NCBI GenBank assembly: GCA_030765045.1
Contig: CM060967.1
Coordinates: 121,673,912-121,737,911 of the forward strand
Source: Tenodera sinensis
Taxonomy: Eukaryota; Arthropoda; Insecta; Mantodea; Mantidae
Length of the DNA stretch: 64,000 bases
Direction of reading: 5' to 3'
Every line of letters begins with the position of its first letter. The first letter of the stretch is position 1. Shown in pieces: positions 11,287-22,747 of the stretch. A model generated the notes under the pieces. That model was not told where the DNA came from and made no database searches. It saw only the letters and a program-made list of their open reading frames with translations. The translations under genes and the position numbers were made by a program.

Positions 11287-11516
11287 TTTGTTGTTTAACG
11301 ACACCGTCAATTGCCAGGATCACATCAGCGTCACCAGTGTGCCGGAATTTCATTCTGAAGCAGTTCTTTTACATGGCAATAAACCTACAGACATGGAGCT
11401 GTCGTTTTTAAGCGCACTTAAAAACCATCGTTTTGGGCCGGATTTGAACCAGCGACCTGGGATCAGTAGGCCACCGTTTAACCAACTGAGCCATCCAGAC
11501 CAACAAAATCTTTTAA
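10918..11516 (-). mobile_element. SINE-1 insertion with target duplication and ATT-repeat tail
   Basis: The duplication AAATCTTTTAA occurs at 10918-10928 and 11506-11516. On the minus strand the element starts GTTGGTCTGGATGGCTCAG, carries a B-box-like GGTTCAAATCC, and ends GTCGTTAAACAACAAAATT, followed by the (ATT)n tail. The same SINE, with a short tail, is at 12297-12518. The TSD matches the R850 consensus (TCAAATCTTTTAA), confirming the insertion site. Confidence 0.85.
10929..11286. repeat. (AAT/AAC)n microsatellite, SINE tail
   Basis: About 358 bp of AAT with AAC variants. The pure AAT part (11206-11286) adjoins the SINE and the interrupted part lies farther away, as expected if the tail grew at the SINE side or decayed at the outer end. 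Confidence 0.95.
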
Positions 11517-12159
11517 ACCTTTCAAATTTCGCTTTCTTTGCATGATTAACATATACAAAATGAATAACAATGTTATATTTGACAGAAGCATAAGTGCTAC
11601 AAAACTCACACCAATAACAAGGCATATCTCCGAAATGGTTCATTCTATAAAAAAAAAGAAAAAAAGTTGTGATAAAAATGGTGTATTTTAGCAAGATCTA
11701 CATTTTTATATTGTAAGATTTGGTCCATCTCTTACGGTTTACCAGTTATGCAAAAGTCATCCAGAGTAAATGCAACTACAGGGGCTATAGCTAGAAAATT
11801 CAAGATATACATTTCAATTGTCACAAAAATATCTCAAATATATGTCATTTTAATCAAAACTATAAGAGCCATTTTCACAAAAATCAAAATTTTAGAAAAA
11901 TTGTCCATGTAAAGGATAGTTCAGGATGAAGGAATTTTCTTCAAAATCTCCGTGTCACATATTGAAAGACATTAAACTTAAATACCAACTTTGGTTTTTA
12001 ACCAACTTTTCGTTTTTGAGTGATGCTGTTCACAGACTGACCACCAATGCTCTTTTTTTTATTCAGGGGGCCTCATAATATATATTTCCGTTGAAATCTC
12101 GACATCGAATTTTTGGGTGGAATATAATACTTCATCTACTAAAGGTAGTAGAGAAAGTA

Positions 12160-12286
12160 AAAAACATAGTAAGATAATTGTTTTTGCTGACTGAATGAAC
12201 TAGATAGAAGAATAAACATTTATATAAATAATTTGTATAAGAATAAGTTGAGAAAATCATGAATCATGGGTGTGCAACAGATTATA
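12160..12286 (+). mobile_element. R850 repeat, copy D (3' part)
   Basis: Remnant of the 3' end of copy D: AAGATAATTGTTT, GAAGAATAA, then TTGAGAAAATCATG...GTGTGCAACAGATTA. Confidence 0.55.
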
Positions 12287-12296
12287 TATATAATTT

Positions 12297-12518
12297 CTTG
12301 TCGGTCTGGGTGGCTCAGTTGGGTAGACGCTGGCCTACTGATCCCAAGGTCGCGGGTTCAAACCCGGCCCAGGCCGATGGTTTTTACGTGTGCTTAAAAA
12401 CGACAGCTCCATGTCAGTAGATTTACTGGCTTGTAAAAGAACTCCTGCGGGACGAAATTCCGGCACACCGTCGACGCTGATGTGATCCTGGCAATTGACA
12501 GTGTCGTTAAACAACAAA
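12297..12518 (+). mobile_element. SINE-1 copy, forward
   Basis: Starts GTCGGTCTGGGTGGCTCAGT, with the B-box-like GGTTCAAACCC, and ends GTCGTTAAACAACAAA. ATAATTT at 12290-12296 and 12519-12525 may be a short target duplication. A diverged third copy is at 38010-38170. Confidence 0.8.
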
Positions 12519-12525
12519 ATAATTT

Positions 12526-13278
12526 AATTTATTATTTCTTTAAGTGCTCCCAGTACGAGATCGAATGTCTTGGCATATAAACCGCATGTCAATCTATGTA
12601 AGGTTCCCGTGATTCCGTCTAGCAGATGATTGAACCAAGTGTCGCTTTTTGTAGCACAGGGAGCATCAGTGCTTCAACCACAATCCCGACTCTGGGACGT
12701 CCTCCTTCTTTCTCATCTGACCTCACAAAATCGATAGTTTTAATATCACTGCCACATTCCGTTCCTGAGGGCAGCGGGAAGAGTGCAGACAAGCCCCAAG
12801 CGTGCACTAAATATTGGTGTACGAGGTGATGCTGCTGTCTGTCTGTCGTGTACACAACAAAAAGTCACAACAGAATGAGACGTCAAAACATTAGAACAAG
12901 CAATAATCCTCATGGAATCCTGAGTCGTATTATCACAATTTGTAAGATACTTCCAATACTACGAGAAGTCTCATTTTGCCTTCAACTTGTAACTTAGTAA
13001 TAATCAAGGAAAGCAGTAGTCTATATACAAATGGCAAGTTCGACTACTCTATATGTCACTTTATTCCTTTTAAAACTGTTAGGGAAGGGATAACACTACC
13101 ACAGAAGTCACTGTTGCACGTATAGAATCATAATTTACACTGTGCGGTTGTATAGTAACGTTACAGTTTACAGCTGTTCTAAGTGTCCTTGACACTGCTA
13201 CGGTATCACTTCTCAACTGTTAGCAAATCATTCTAACAAATACTAACTTAGTGCGTGTCCATTCTCTAATAGTCTAGT
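12526..13278. other. Gene-free stretch
   Basis: A region of higher GC (12620-12850) gives overlapping open frames on both strands (67 and 78 codons), but neither has a motif or convincing splice sites. The rest is AT-rich. Confidence 0.5.
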
Positions 13279-13425
13279 ACGAAGGGCACGCAAAAATAAC
13301 CGGAATCGAACTGTTGCGTGCGCGTACTTTGTAGTTACAAGTTGTGCTGCTAGGTGGTGTTAGTTTGGGGTCCTCCACATCCGTTAGTAAGCTGACGTCA
13401 GTCTGAGTTAAGTGGTTTGGTTGTG
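13279..13425 (+). mobile_element. Probable end fragment of a mariner-type element
   Basis: GAAGGGCACGCAAAAATAACCGGAA followed by a non-coding leader (TACAAGTTGTGCTGCTAGGTGG) looks like the 5' end of a mariner-like element. No opposite end or transposase is present, so this is a tentative call. Confidence 0.35.
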
Positions 13426-13493
13426 GTGAAATCTCGACATCGAATTTTTGGGTGGAATCCAATACTTTCCCTGCTTTACATTGCAGAGAAAGT
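13426..13493 (-). mobile_element. R850 terminal fragment
   Basis: Only the last ~68 bp of a reverse unit: GTGAAATCTCGACATCGAATTTTTGGGTGG ... GCAGAGAAAGTAA. It joins directly to the mariner-like fragment. Confidence 0.75.
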
Positions 13494-14417
13494 AATAAGC
13501 CATAACTAAATTAAAGTTTTGTAATATAAACCACAAGTATATTTCGAGACTTATTTTTAGGTTAATAATGTAACTTCATTGAACAAAATGTGCGACTTTA
13601 AATCGTAGTTATTAAAACACAGAACGGCTTCTATACACACAATGATACGTTTGCTACTGTATTGAAGGATTGATTAAAGACTATGTGCAGAGATTATGTT
13701 TAATGGCGAAATTTGTGTTGGTAACACTGACAGGAATAGTGTCAAGTATCAAGAAGCCATTGATTTTAGACCACGTGCTAACAGTTATTGTAACATATTT
13801 AAATATTATGGAGTGGTCATTTTTATACGTTCTGTAAACATTAATAGCTTAATACCTTTTGAGTGCAAATCAAATAGATTGTAGAAATGTATTACTTTTT
13901 GCATAATTAATATTGTAAATTATTATTGATTGTTTTTACGAGACACATCTGTTTATAGCAACTTTCTCCTAATCTCTGTATGGAATTCAGTGAGAAAGAA
14001 CCGGACTTCACAGGATATTTGTATGGGATTCAAGACATACATTTCACAAGATTCGTTCCGTTCTAATTGATCAAACTTATCTGTCCAGCTACGCCGTTTC
14101 CCTAATGAGTGGTACCTTGTTAATATTTTGACGCCGGCCCGACACACAACAATGGATGGTCGGGGTAGGGCTGCCCACCCCAGTAGCAGTACGTGCATCA
14201 AAGACACTCAAGTTCAGGGTCCCTCGCGCGACTCTTGTGAACACATGACAACAATCGGGGTGGCAGAATAAAAACGGGTTTTCAAGATCATTCGAGAAGA
14301 CAGTATCCGGCGGTCGGTGTACGAAGAAGTTTGACAAAGGTTCGTGTTACGTCATCCTCGCTATATAAGTAGGCGAGACAACGAGCAGAGAAGTTAATTA
14401 GGGGTATAAGTGGACAG
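13494..14417. other. Gene-free stretch
   Basis: AT-rich to 13980, then GC-richer with short open frames on the minus strand that I do not recognise. A CRE-like TTACGTCATC followed by TATATAAG sits at 14345-14370 (see findings). Confidence 0.45.
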
Positions 14418-14418
14418 G

Positions 14419-14481
<63 letters not shown>

Positions 14482-15154
14482 TGTCAGTTTGTGGACAGCA
14501 TAGCTAAAAAACGAAAAGTCGGTTAAAAACCAAAGTTGGTATTTAAGTGTAATGTCTTTCAAGGATACGAGACGAAGATTTTGAAGAAAATAGCCCCAAC
14601 CTAAACTACTCTTTACATGGAAAATTTTTAGAATATTTTGATTTTCTTCAAAATGGCTCTAACGATTTTGATTAGAATGTCAGAAGTTTAAGATATTTGT
14701 TTAAGATATATGACAAATGAAATGTATATTTTGAATTTTCTTGCTATAGCCTATGTAGTCGTATTTACTCTGGAGGTCCTATGAATAACTCGTGAACCGT
14801 AAGAGACAGACAAAAGCTTAATATACAAAAAATGTAGATCTCGCTAAAACTCACTCTTGGAATAAAGTTTTTTGTAGAGTGAACCATTTCGGAGATACTC
14901 CTTGTTATTTGTGTCAGTTTCAGTAAACTTTAAACTCGTGAAATGGAACATCGTTGTTCATTTTTTATATGTTAAGAGTGTGAAGAGAACGTGATCTCAA
15001 AGCTTTGAAAGATTTGACTATCGCACAAAGCCTACTGCATTCCAATATTCCTCTTGCACCTACAAGAAAATAAACAATAAGATAATTTGTACAAATATTT
15101 ATCTCAATAACACGAAGAAGATATATGAATAAGAGTTTGTAAGAATGGTTAGTA
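14418..15154 (+). mobile_element. R850 repeat, copy I (main part)
   Basis: Forward copy that begins at its GT microsatellite (14422-14480), so its first ~110 bp are missing. It runs to AAGAATGGTTAGTA, where a Tc1/mariner-type element (15155-16936) is inserted, and resumes at 16937. Confidence 0.85.
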
Positions 15155-16936
15155 CTGTATGCCCACGACAAGAAGGCTAGAGAATGAAGGGCAGAGGGGG
15201 CTTCAATTGTTTATCTGCTCCGGTAGCGTATCTGTTTACTAGGAAATGAGTGCATGAGAATGCATATGAGTCACCCGCGTTGCCAGATCTAATGCGCTTT
15301 GCAGTATTAGGTGCAGGTGCAGAGATTTTTTAGTATTATGCATTATTTGGCTCTCGCGCTACGGCACTACAGTTATATACTCGTATTTTGTTAGTTTTAT
15401 TCTTGGCTTAATATTTACATATGGCTGCAGTTCGAAAGAAGGGACGAAGTATTCACAGTGAAGCAAGGGAGGTAATTAGAAAAGTGATAGAGGTATGTGA
15501 CGAAGAAGCGAAATCAGGACAATTGAAATGTTTATTATCACAAAGAAATTTACGTGTGGCAAATTATTGTGGGATATCGTAACATAGTGTAACAAGAATA
15601 AGAAGAGGTGTTAAAGCTGGTGAAAAATCACTTCATACTCGGGAAAAAGAGACCAAAGGCCGAGGAATGCAAATTTCATTGTGATGAGTTTGATAGAACA
15701 GTAATTAAAAACGTAATTCGAGACTTTTATTTGGTTAAAAAACAAGTGCCCACTGTACCGAAGCTACTTGCAGCAATTAGGGAAAAAATAAATTTTCCTT
15801 GGGGAAGAGAAACTGCGGAAGCTATTGCACGATATGGGTTTCAAATGGAAGCGATGTGGAAGTAAGAGAAAATTACTTATTGAACGTCCAGATATAGTTG
15901 ACTGGAGAGCTAAATACCTAAGAGCTATAAATGGATACAGAGATGCTGGGAGAAATATCATTTACATTGATGAGTCCTGGGTGGACAATAATTTGACATT
16001 TGGGAAGTGCTGGCAGAGTGATGATATCTACGGGATTACGACAAACACTAGCTCTTCGAACCACCTGATTCTTGTAAATGCACGCAGCAACGAAGGTTTC
16101 ATACCAGGAGCTTCTTTGATATTCAAAGCTGGACTTGCTAGCGGCGATTATCATGGACAAAATTTCCAGAAATGGTCGGAGGAGAAACTGTTACCTAATA
16201 TACCCTGCAATAGTGTCATCGTGCTTGATAATGCTCCATACCACAGTGTACAAGAAAATAAGCCTCCGTCGAAATATGTTGTAAAGCAAGAAATGGTACA
16301 ATGGTTGGAGAACAACAATATTTCATATTCTGCTGCAATGCGAAAGACCGACTTGTTTGATTTAATTCAAATACATAAACCAAAGGAAAAAATATACCAT
16401 ATCGACAGAATAATAGAAATGCATGGGCATACGGTTCTTAGATTACCTCCTTATATGTGCGAGTTGAACGCTATAGAATTGGCATGGGCAACAATAAAAC
16501 GACATGTAAGAGAGAGAGAGCATAATGTAACCGGCGATCTACATTTAAGAAATCTACAGCAGGTGTGTGAAAGTGCAGTGAACTCTGTTACAACAGCTGA
16601 TTGGGAGGGCTATGTTAGGCACGTTAAGAAACTTGAGGATGAGTTCAGGCAAAAGGATGGGCTAGTGGAAGATGCAATAGACAATTTTATTATATAACTA
16701 GGAGGTCTGACGAAGATCCAGAGAGCGGTAGTGACAGCAGCGAAGGTGACGACTTCTCCGACTCGGATCTTGCACGACAACTGGACTTCTAGGTGAGTTA
16801 TGTGACAACACTGTGTATTTTAAACGAACCTAACATCCTTATCATACTCGGAAACTAGACATAAACACCGCGCGGGAAGCAAAACATGATTACATTACAC
16901 ATTCCTAAGCCTCGCCTTCTTGTGCTGGGCATACAG
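15155..16936 (+). mobile_element. Tc1/mariner-type transposon with DD82E transposase remains
   Basis: Imperfect terminal inverted repeats of ~25 bp: CTGTATGCCCACGACAAGAAGGC on the left, and the complement of CTTCTTGTGCTGGGCATACAG on the right. The element is flanked by TA on both sides (15153-15154 and 16937-16938). The R850 consensus GGTTAGTACAAGAG across the junction is the empty site. Length is 1782 bp. The transposase gene inside is broken by one stop and two frameshifts. Confidence 0.9.
15421..16695 (+). pseudogene. DD82E IS630/Tc1/mariner transposase, decayed
   Basis: ATG at 15421 starts a basic N-terminal, probably DNA-binding segment (MAAVRKKGRSIHSEAREVI), stopped by TAA at 15580-15582. 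The protein continues in other frames at ~15640-15815 and then ~15825-16697. Catalytic residues are visible in the last segment: D49 in IIYIDESW, D135 in VIVLDNAPYHS and E218 in LNAIELAW. There are 82 residues between the second D and the E, against 34 in typical Tc1/mariner, so the triad is DD82E. I recall a DD82E family named Sailor in the literature; the match is by spacing only. After the stop at ~16695 an acidic Ser/Asp-rich tail (SDEDPESGSDSSEGDDFSD) continues in another frame to a stop near 16790, perhaps the lost C-terminus. Confidence 0.85.
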
Positions 16937-16982
16937 TACAAGAGTAGATAAAGTCATGTGAGTGCAACACACCAGATTTTTA
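16937..16982 (+). mobile_element. R850 repeat, copy I (3' end)
   Basis: CAAGAGTAGATAAAGTCATG...TGCAACACACCAGATTTTT completes copy I after the DD82E insertion. Confidence 0.85.
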
Positions 16983-17636
16983 CCCTAAATACCGCTGCTT
17001 TCTACACTTCTTCCCTTTAGTTAACTGTCGACATGGATTAGCGTTCCACTTTGTACTTAAAGAGCTCTGTCAAAATGTTTCTAGGATTAAAAAGCAGGTT
17101 TTGAAATTAACCTGTCTCTGGAAGATAAAAGAACTCGCAAGCATGCAGGAGACGGAAAAACCTAGAAGAGGAAGAAGAACAGTTCATTTAAAACAGCGTA
17201 TCTTATCATTGCGGAGCGAATATCACGGTGGAGTGAGCATGTTGGAGTGGTGGAAGCTGCACTTAGGGTTGATAACTGCCACAGCGCAAAACAGCACGTC
17301 GACAGTACAACCCAAGTGCCCCGGTTTTGCTCCGTGTATAGTGTAACCCAGAGTCTATGCCCAAGATGGGTTCAACCCCGGGAAGTGGGGGCCTAAAACA
17401 GATAAGGCGCACTCTCGCCCAGGGTGAACATGAGTGCTATTGCGAAACAACTACAGGATGAATATAAGCGCTGTTGCGAAACAACTACAACCAACTGGAC
17501 TTTTCGACATCTCGAATGTTCTGCAAAGTTTCTACTGCTATATACAGGGTATAGTACAGGAATTTTGATAACTGGTACCTTTACCCTACCTTTACCAGGC
17601 GGGGGGAGGTACTTTATGCCCACTTTCTGTAGTTTG
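16983..17636. other. Gene-free stretch
   Basis: Contains a short imperfect direct repeat (GCTATTGCGAAACAACTACA at ~17433 and GCTGTTGCGAAACAACTACA at ~17470) and no recognisable gene. Open frames are under 85 codons and lack motifs. Confidence 0.5.
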
Positions 17637-17901
17637 TACTTTCTCTACTACGTTTAGGAAGTATTGTATTCCACCCAAAAATTCTATGTGGAGATTTCAC
17701 CGTAAATATATGTTTTCAGAACCCTGACCATTTTTACAAAAAGGTCCGAGTGTGTCAGTGTGTCTTTAAGTCTGTGGACAGCATAACTCAAACACGAAAA
17801 GTATTAAAAGCCAAAGTTGGTATTTAAGTTTAATATTTTCAAGGATGCGAAACAATATTTAGAATACAATATTTCCTCTACTTACTAGTAGAGAAAGTAA
17901 G
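17637..17901. mobile_element. R850 chimera: forward 5' end joined to reverse 5' end
   Basis: 17637-17857 is the first ~220 bp of a forward unit. 17858-17901 is the same 5' end in reverse (GAATACAATATTTCCTCTAC...AGTAGAGAAAGTAAG). The result is a ~265-bp unit with TACTTTCTCTACT at one end and its complement at the other, like a deletion derivative with inverted ends. Confidence 0.7.
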
Positions 17902-18379
17902 AAAAAGTAGCATGACAAGGCCACTGTGCTAATGTTTGCATTCCGTTTCTGGCTAAGGCAATTACTTCCGAATTTTAGTGCAGTAGAGTAGAAGCGGATG
18001 GACCTTATTGCTGTCTCTATAACCAATAATCTCACAATCCTCTGGAAACGGGCCAGATAAAGGAACCAATAGCGGTGCTTCCGCCTTCCCTTAATCCTAT
18101 CTGTATTTCCGTTCTACTTCCTTCTTTAGAAATGTAATACCACTTCCATTGACATCGCGGTTTAGCAATGGAAATATACAGTTACAAGTGATTTATTTAC
18201 CTTGTAAGCTTAGTTGCAAAAGATTGTAAGATTGCGCGAAATTTCCGGCAGTTGCAAGTATTGGAGCGTTTGATATCTCACTGTGCTTTTGTTTATGAAA
18301 ATTAGGGGTTCCATTCATTATTTCTCCTCAGACATCCCTTTGATAACGTATTTCGGTTTATAATGGATGTCCCATAAAG
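17902..18379. other. Gene-free stretch
   Basis: No recognisable gene or repeat. Confidence 0.5.
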
Positions 18380-19053
<674 letters not shown>

Positions 19054-21246
19054 TAGGGCTCGGAAGTTCATGCCCTAAAAATACTGAAATATGCATACAA
19101 ATATACTCTTAAAGACTTGAAAATATGCCAAGAAATATGCACTATTTAATGAAAACAATTAATGTCCCTTTGTAGTGGACAAGACGAGTTAGTATAAATA
19201 ATAAATAAAGTTACTTTATTCCTTAGAGGTTGAAACAGAGGTGGTCCCGCTGCTATTATTAACTGCTAAATTGCAGTTCACAACCAACACTTTGCACAAA
19301 TTTTCAGCTGTAAAACATCGTCTGTTGTCTTGCAAAACACTTTGTAACGTGAAAATCTCTCCACGTCACAAGATGTTATCGGGGCATATTTAAATGATGC
19401 TAACTACTTCACAGAGAGAGTCAAGTCTCTTGGTGTGACAGGTGGTTTTCTTTCGAGGATGTCTCGAATATCGCACATCCGTTTATAACCAAAATTTTTG
19501 AAATTACATAATTCACTTTCTCTTTCGCTTTTTGTCCTATGCTACCAGGAACCGAACTTAGATCACATATTGTTTTTTCAAGCACAGTAAGTGATTCATG
19601 CAAAGGAGATCCTACAGCTTCCAATGCCGTTATGGCTGTTGGTAAGAAAGAAAAATGGGCAGATATGAAACTAATATCCTCTTTTAACCCAGTGCCTGAC
19701 AGAATATTTTGCACAGTTTCTATTGATGAAGCATGTTTCGAGTCCAATGAATTAACAACCTCTTCAACTATTTCTATGTGCTCAGCATAATATAAAACTG
19801 CATCGACCCATGTTCCCCATCGAGTTAACACTAGTACAGGAGGAAGTCGGATATTAGGTGCTGTTGATCTAAACAACTTAACTTTTTTAGGAAATTTAAC
19901 AAAAACTCTTTTTGTACTGGACACAAATCTATCTACCAGTGGGAAATAATCACGCATTGTCTCAGAAATGCGATGAAGAGCATGTGCCAAACAAGTTATA
20001 TGAATTAAGTTAGGAAAAATACCTTTCAGGGTTTGTCCTGATTTTACCATATAAGGAGCTGCATCAGTAACAAATAATAGTAATTTCAAAGAATCTATCA
20101 CAAAGTGGGTCACAGTTAAATTGTCAGTGGCTGACAATTCGCACGCATTAAGAAAATAAGGTGTAGTCTTTTGTTCATTATTTAAAGCACCCACGATTAT
20201 ATTAGCAATAGAAGGGCGCTCAGAATCACGGGTTTCATCAACAACCACACAAACTGTTCTGCTAATTCATTTTGTATATTTGACAATACGTTATTGTAAC
20301 AATGTCCTACATAAGTCTTACGCAGTGTACTTTCTTCAGGTACATGTTATCGAGTTTACTTGGCAAGAAAGTTTTTAAATGTCGGATTATTAATTTTGAA
20401 CAAGGGAATATCAGTAGCTCAAAATACTTGGCACAAGTCATAGGAAAATTCAGTAACCCTACTTCCTAAACACTCTACTAGCTGTTTTTGAGCAGATTCT
20501 TTGTTTGCGAGTTTTCTGATTAAATTCTCCTTGTGTTTTGCTATGTTTATGCTGAACTATTTGAAATATTTTCTCACTCCCTACATTTTTCTCACACGCT
20601 CCACAAAACAGTACCCTATTATCGGTAGACATTAAAGCACTCGAAAACTCTTTTTGTAAATTAATTAATCTGTCACTAGAAGTTGGTTTTATTTTCGACA
20701 TTTGAAGACCTTTTTAACATTCTATACGCCTAATTTAATTTGGTGGGAGCCAGTTCAGAACACTGTTACGTTTGAAGACCACGGCACAACTACTGGTGGG
20801 CAGACAAGCGTTGCTATAATCGTGCTGCTGAAAACGTTGACCTGCACTTTATGTTTATTAATATAAACCTCTCAGATAGCGCACTGATCATTCTCTATGC
20901 ACATACATATAATGAAAGGATGGAAACAGGGGATTCACTGCATGACATGACTCAGCATTATTTCTCACCGCCTCGGAAGTTGCATCGTTATTTGCAATAC
21001 TACCAACATGGAACATATTATACAGATGGAAAAAATAATACAACACCATAAAAATCATTAAAATATGCAATATAGGGACTATAATATTGAAATATTCATT
21101 TATCAAAATCAAGAAAATATGCAGTTATACGCACCATAAAATCATGTCCAAATAACTGAAAATTCCATAATTCGTGCACCTAATGTAAAATATACATTTT
21201 TAACCACTATGAAACAACATGCATTTGCATGAACTTCCTAGCCCTA
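19054..21246 (-). mobile_element. hAT transposon, decayed
   Basis: Ends are TAGGGCTCGGAAGTTCATGC on the left and, on the right, the complement of TAGGGCTAGGAAGTTCATGC: 20-bp inverted repeats with one mismatch, of the hAT type. Near both ends are repeated AATATGC-like subterminal motifs. The flanking 8-mers (GTAATAAG and GTGCATAG) agree at only 4 positions, so no clear 8-bp duplication survives. The transposase lies on the minus strand, broken. Confidence 0.85.
19200..20701 (-). pseudogene. hAT transposase with N-terminal BED-like zinc finger, decayed
   Basis: 20701 down to 20459 encodes a start with FCGACEKNVGS...QHKHSKTQ, a CxxC...HxxxxH-type BED-like finger resembling the CGGBP1-like/hAT group. 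20450-20250 continues in another frame with three stops (NNPTFKNFLAK, EESTLRKTYVGHCYNN). 20248-19421 (275 codons open) has VVDETRDSERP, LLFVTDAAPYM (D62), ITCLAHALHR (CxxH, C86/H89) and LTRWGTWVDA (W144), the usual RNase H-like hAT core. At ~19405-19290 a frameshifted piece reads YAPITSCDVER then TAENLCKVLVVNCN, the C-terminal dimerisation region. The gene is non-functional. Confidence 0.85.
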
Positions 21247-22453
21247 GTGCATAGAATTAACAGCAGTGTATGCAATCGCTGACTCTGCTGAAACTCAACA
21301 TTTAATTTATTTGTTAGTTATATAAAAAAATGTGAAATAAAAGTTATATAAACGTGTGAAACAAATGTCTCGTAAAGTATGGCATCGATAATTCTCGCCC
21401 AGTCGCTGCACACCAACACCCAATTTTTTGCAGCGTGGTGAAGAACTTCAGGGCAATTTCGGTCAACCGGCATTTTTTTCGGTTATTCCTCGAAAGTCAT
21501 TAACTACAACATATGTTGTGATGCAAATAAGCCTAATGTAAATCAGTACGGTAATGTTCCGTACTCTGACTTGTCGGTCATTTACGTGTAACTCTGGTGG
21601 AGGTCCTTGCTCGGTCCGGTGTCGCCATGGGGCGGTCCGGTCCGGTCCGTCTATGAACGCACTGTATTTTCTCCAACATCCAGACACTAAAAACAAATTT
21701 TATATGACAATTTTCTGTATTAGTGCTTATTAATGTGATAGCATTTCTGTTTTTTCAAAACTGTGAATTCTGTGTACTCTAAAACACCCGTTATTCAACA
21801 CAATAGAACTGAAAACATACTTTTCCCTCAAAATATTAAGTTGTCTGCATGAAATTCAAAACGGTTGTAATTGTGTTAGAGTATAACGTTAGAAATTTTT
21901 GAAAATACTTAGACAAAACTAGCAATTTAGAAATCTGAGTTTTTTATTTGGTGTAGTTCTTTTTACAACCTGCCTTTACCTGTGGGTATATCGCAGAATA
22001 TCTAATCTCATACACATGCTTATAAAATTAGTATTAATCTAGTTCGTTAAATATTTCATGTATAAAGTGGATTGCACGTGGTGATGAAAGCGCTTTACGT
22101 AACACTATGGTGGGGTTCTTGAAATGCGCAGGTCTGTTCCTGGCTTGGAGCTTGCAGTGACGTAAGAGATCTATGTATAAGTGTTTGGTTGTCATCTAAG
22201 CATAGGCACTTCGGAGAGGTTACTTTTCCAATTTTTTATGGGTACTTTGAGTTATGGGTATCATTAAAGTATAAAATTCCTCAACAGAAGATTAGCCCAC
22301 GTGCATAGCAAGTATTCAGCACTAATAAAAGTTTGTTCTCATTTGGCTGTGAAGTGTTATTTCACTTTCTTAGCAACAAGGTCGTTATTTCTCCAGGAGT
22401 CAGGGGAAATCTGCTGTGCAACTTGATTGTTGAGATAGCTGTAGAATACTTAC
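21247..22453. other. Gene-free stretch upstream (3' side) of the host exon
   Basis: AT-rich, with some GC-richer parts (21600-21660 has GGTCCGGTCCGGTCC direct repeats). No repeat family recognised. If the exon at 22454-22747 is real, this is intron. Confidence 0.5.
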
Positions 22454-22747
22454 CTTACGAATTCGTCCTTTTTCCTTGGTGGAGAGGGAATAATATCCTC
22501 GCGACGAAGGGGCAGGAGGAGGCGGGGGCGCCGGTACCACCACAGGCGGCGACGCTTGAGCGTACTCTAGAGGCGGCGACACTGGTCGACCTTGACGGTC
22601 CATCCATGAATATGTCTGACGTAGGACCCAAGAACCGCCTCCAGCACCGCCGCCCTGGTGCGATGTCGAGCCGGACTGCGGGGGTGGAATCGGTGGCAAG
22701 TTCGGGCTCTTCACGGTCATGCTCAGCTTTCTACAGGACTTGAGCAT
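22454..22747 (-). CDS. Probable internal exon of a host protein-coding gene, proline-rich
   Basis: On the minus strand a pyrimidine-rich acceptor (GATTGTTTTATTTTGCAG) precedes 22747 and a consensus donor (AAG then GTAAGTATT) follows 22454. The enclosed 294 bp are exactly 98 codons, open, phase 0 to 0 in this frame, and much more GC-rich than the flanks. The peptide begins MLKSCRKLSMTVKSPNLPPI and contains PPPQSG, a GGGAGGGS run, SWVLRQTYSWMDRQGRPVSP, VVVPAPPPPPAP, and ends YYSLSTKEKGRIRK. The first ATG is not a translation start, because it follows the acceptor directly. Composition suggests a flexible, possibly cytoplasmic, proline-rich region with potential SH3/WW ligands. I do not recognise the gene. 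It is the only convincing host coding sequence in the window; neighbouring exons must lie outside or in the gap. Confidence 0.7.

Larger units (their letters stand above)
10759..12159 (-). mobile_element. R850 repeat, copy E, nested in D and split by a SINE
   Basis: Reverse copy starting GTCTTGTGTGTTCCACTCGCATGAC and ending GGTAGTAGAGAAAGTA. A SINE with a long ATT tail (10929-11505) sits inside it, flanked by an 11-bp duplication. Without that insert the copy is about 820 bp. Confidence 0.8.

Noticed and set aside
10840..11353. Poly-Ile and poly-Tyr frames
   Set aside because: Translation of the AAT/AAC tail of a SINE.
12619..12855. Overlapping 67- and 78-codon frames on opposite strands
   Set aside because: No motif, no splice sites, and mutual overlap suggests a GC-richer patch rather than a gene.
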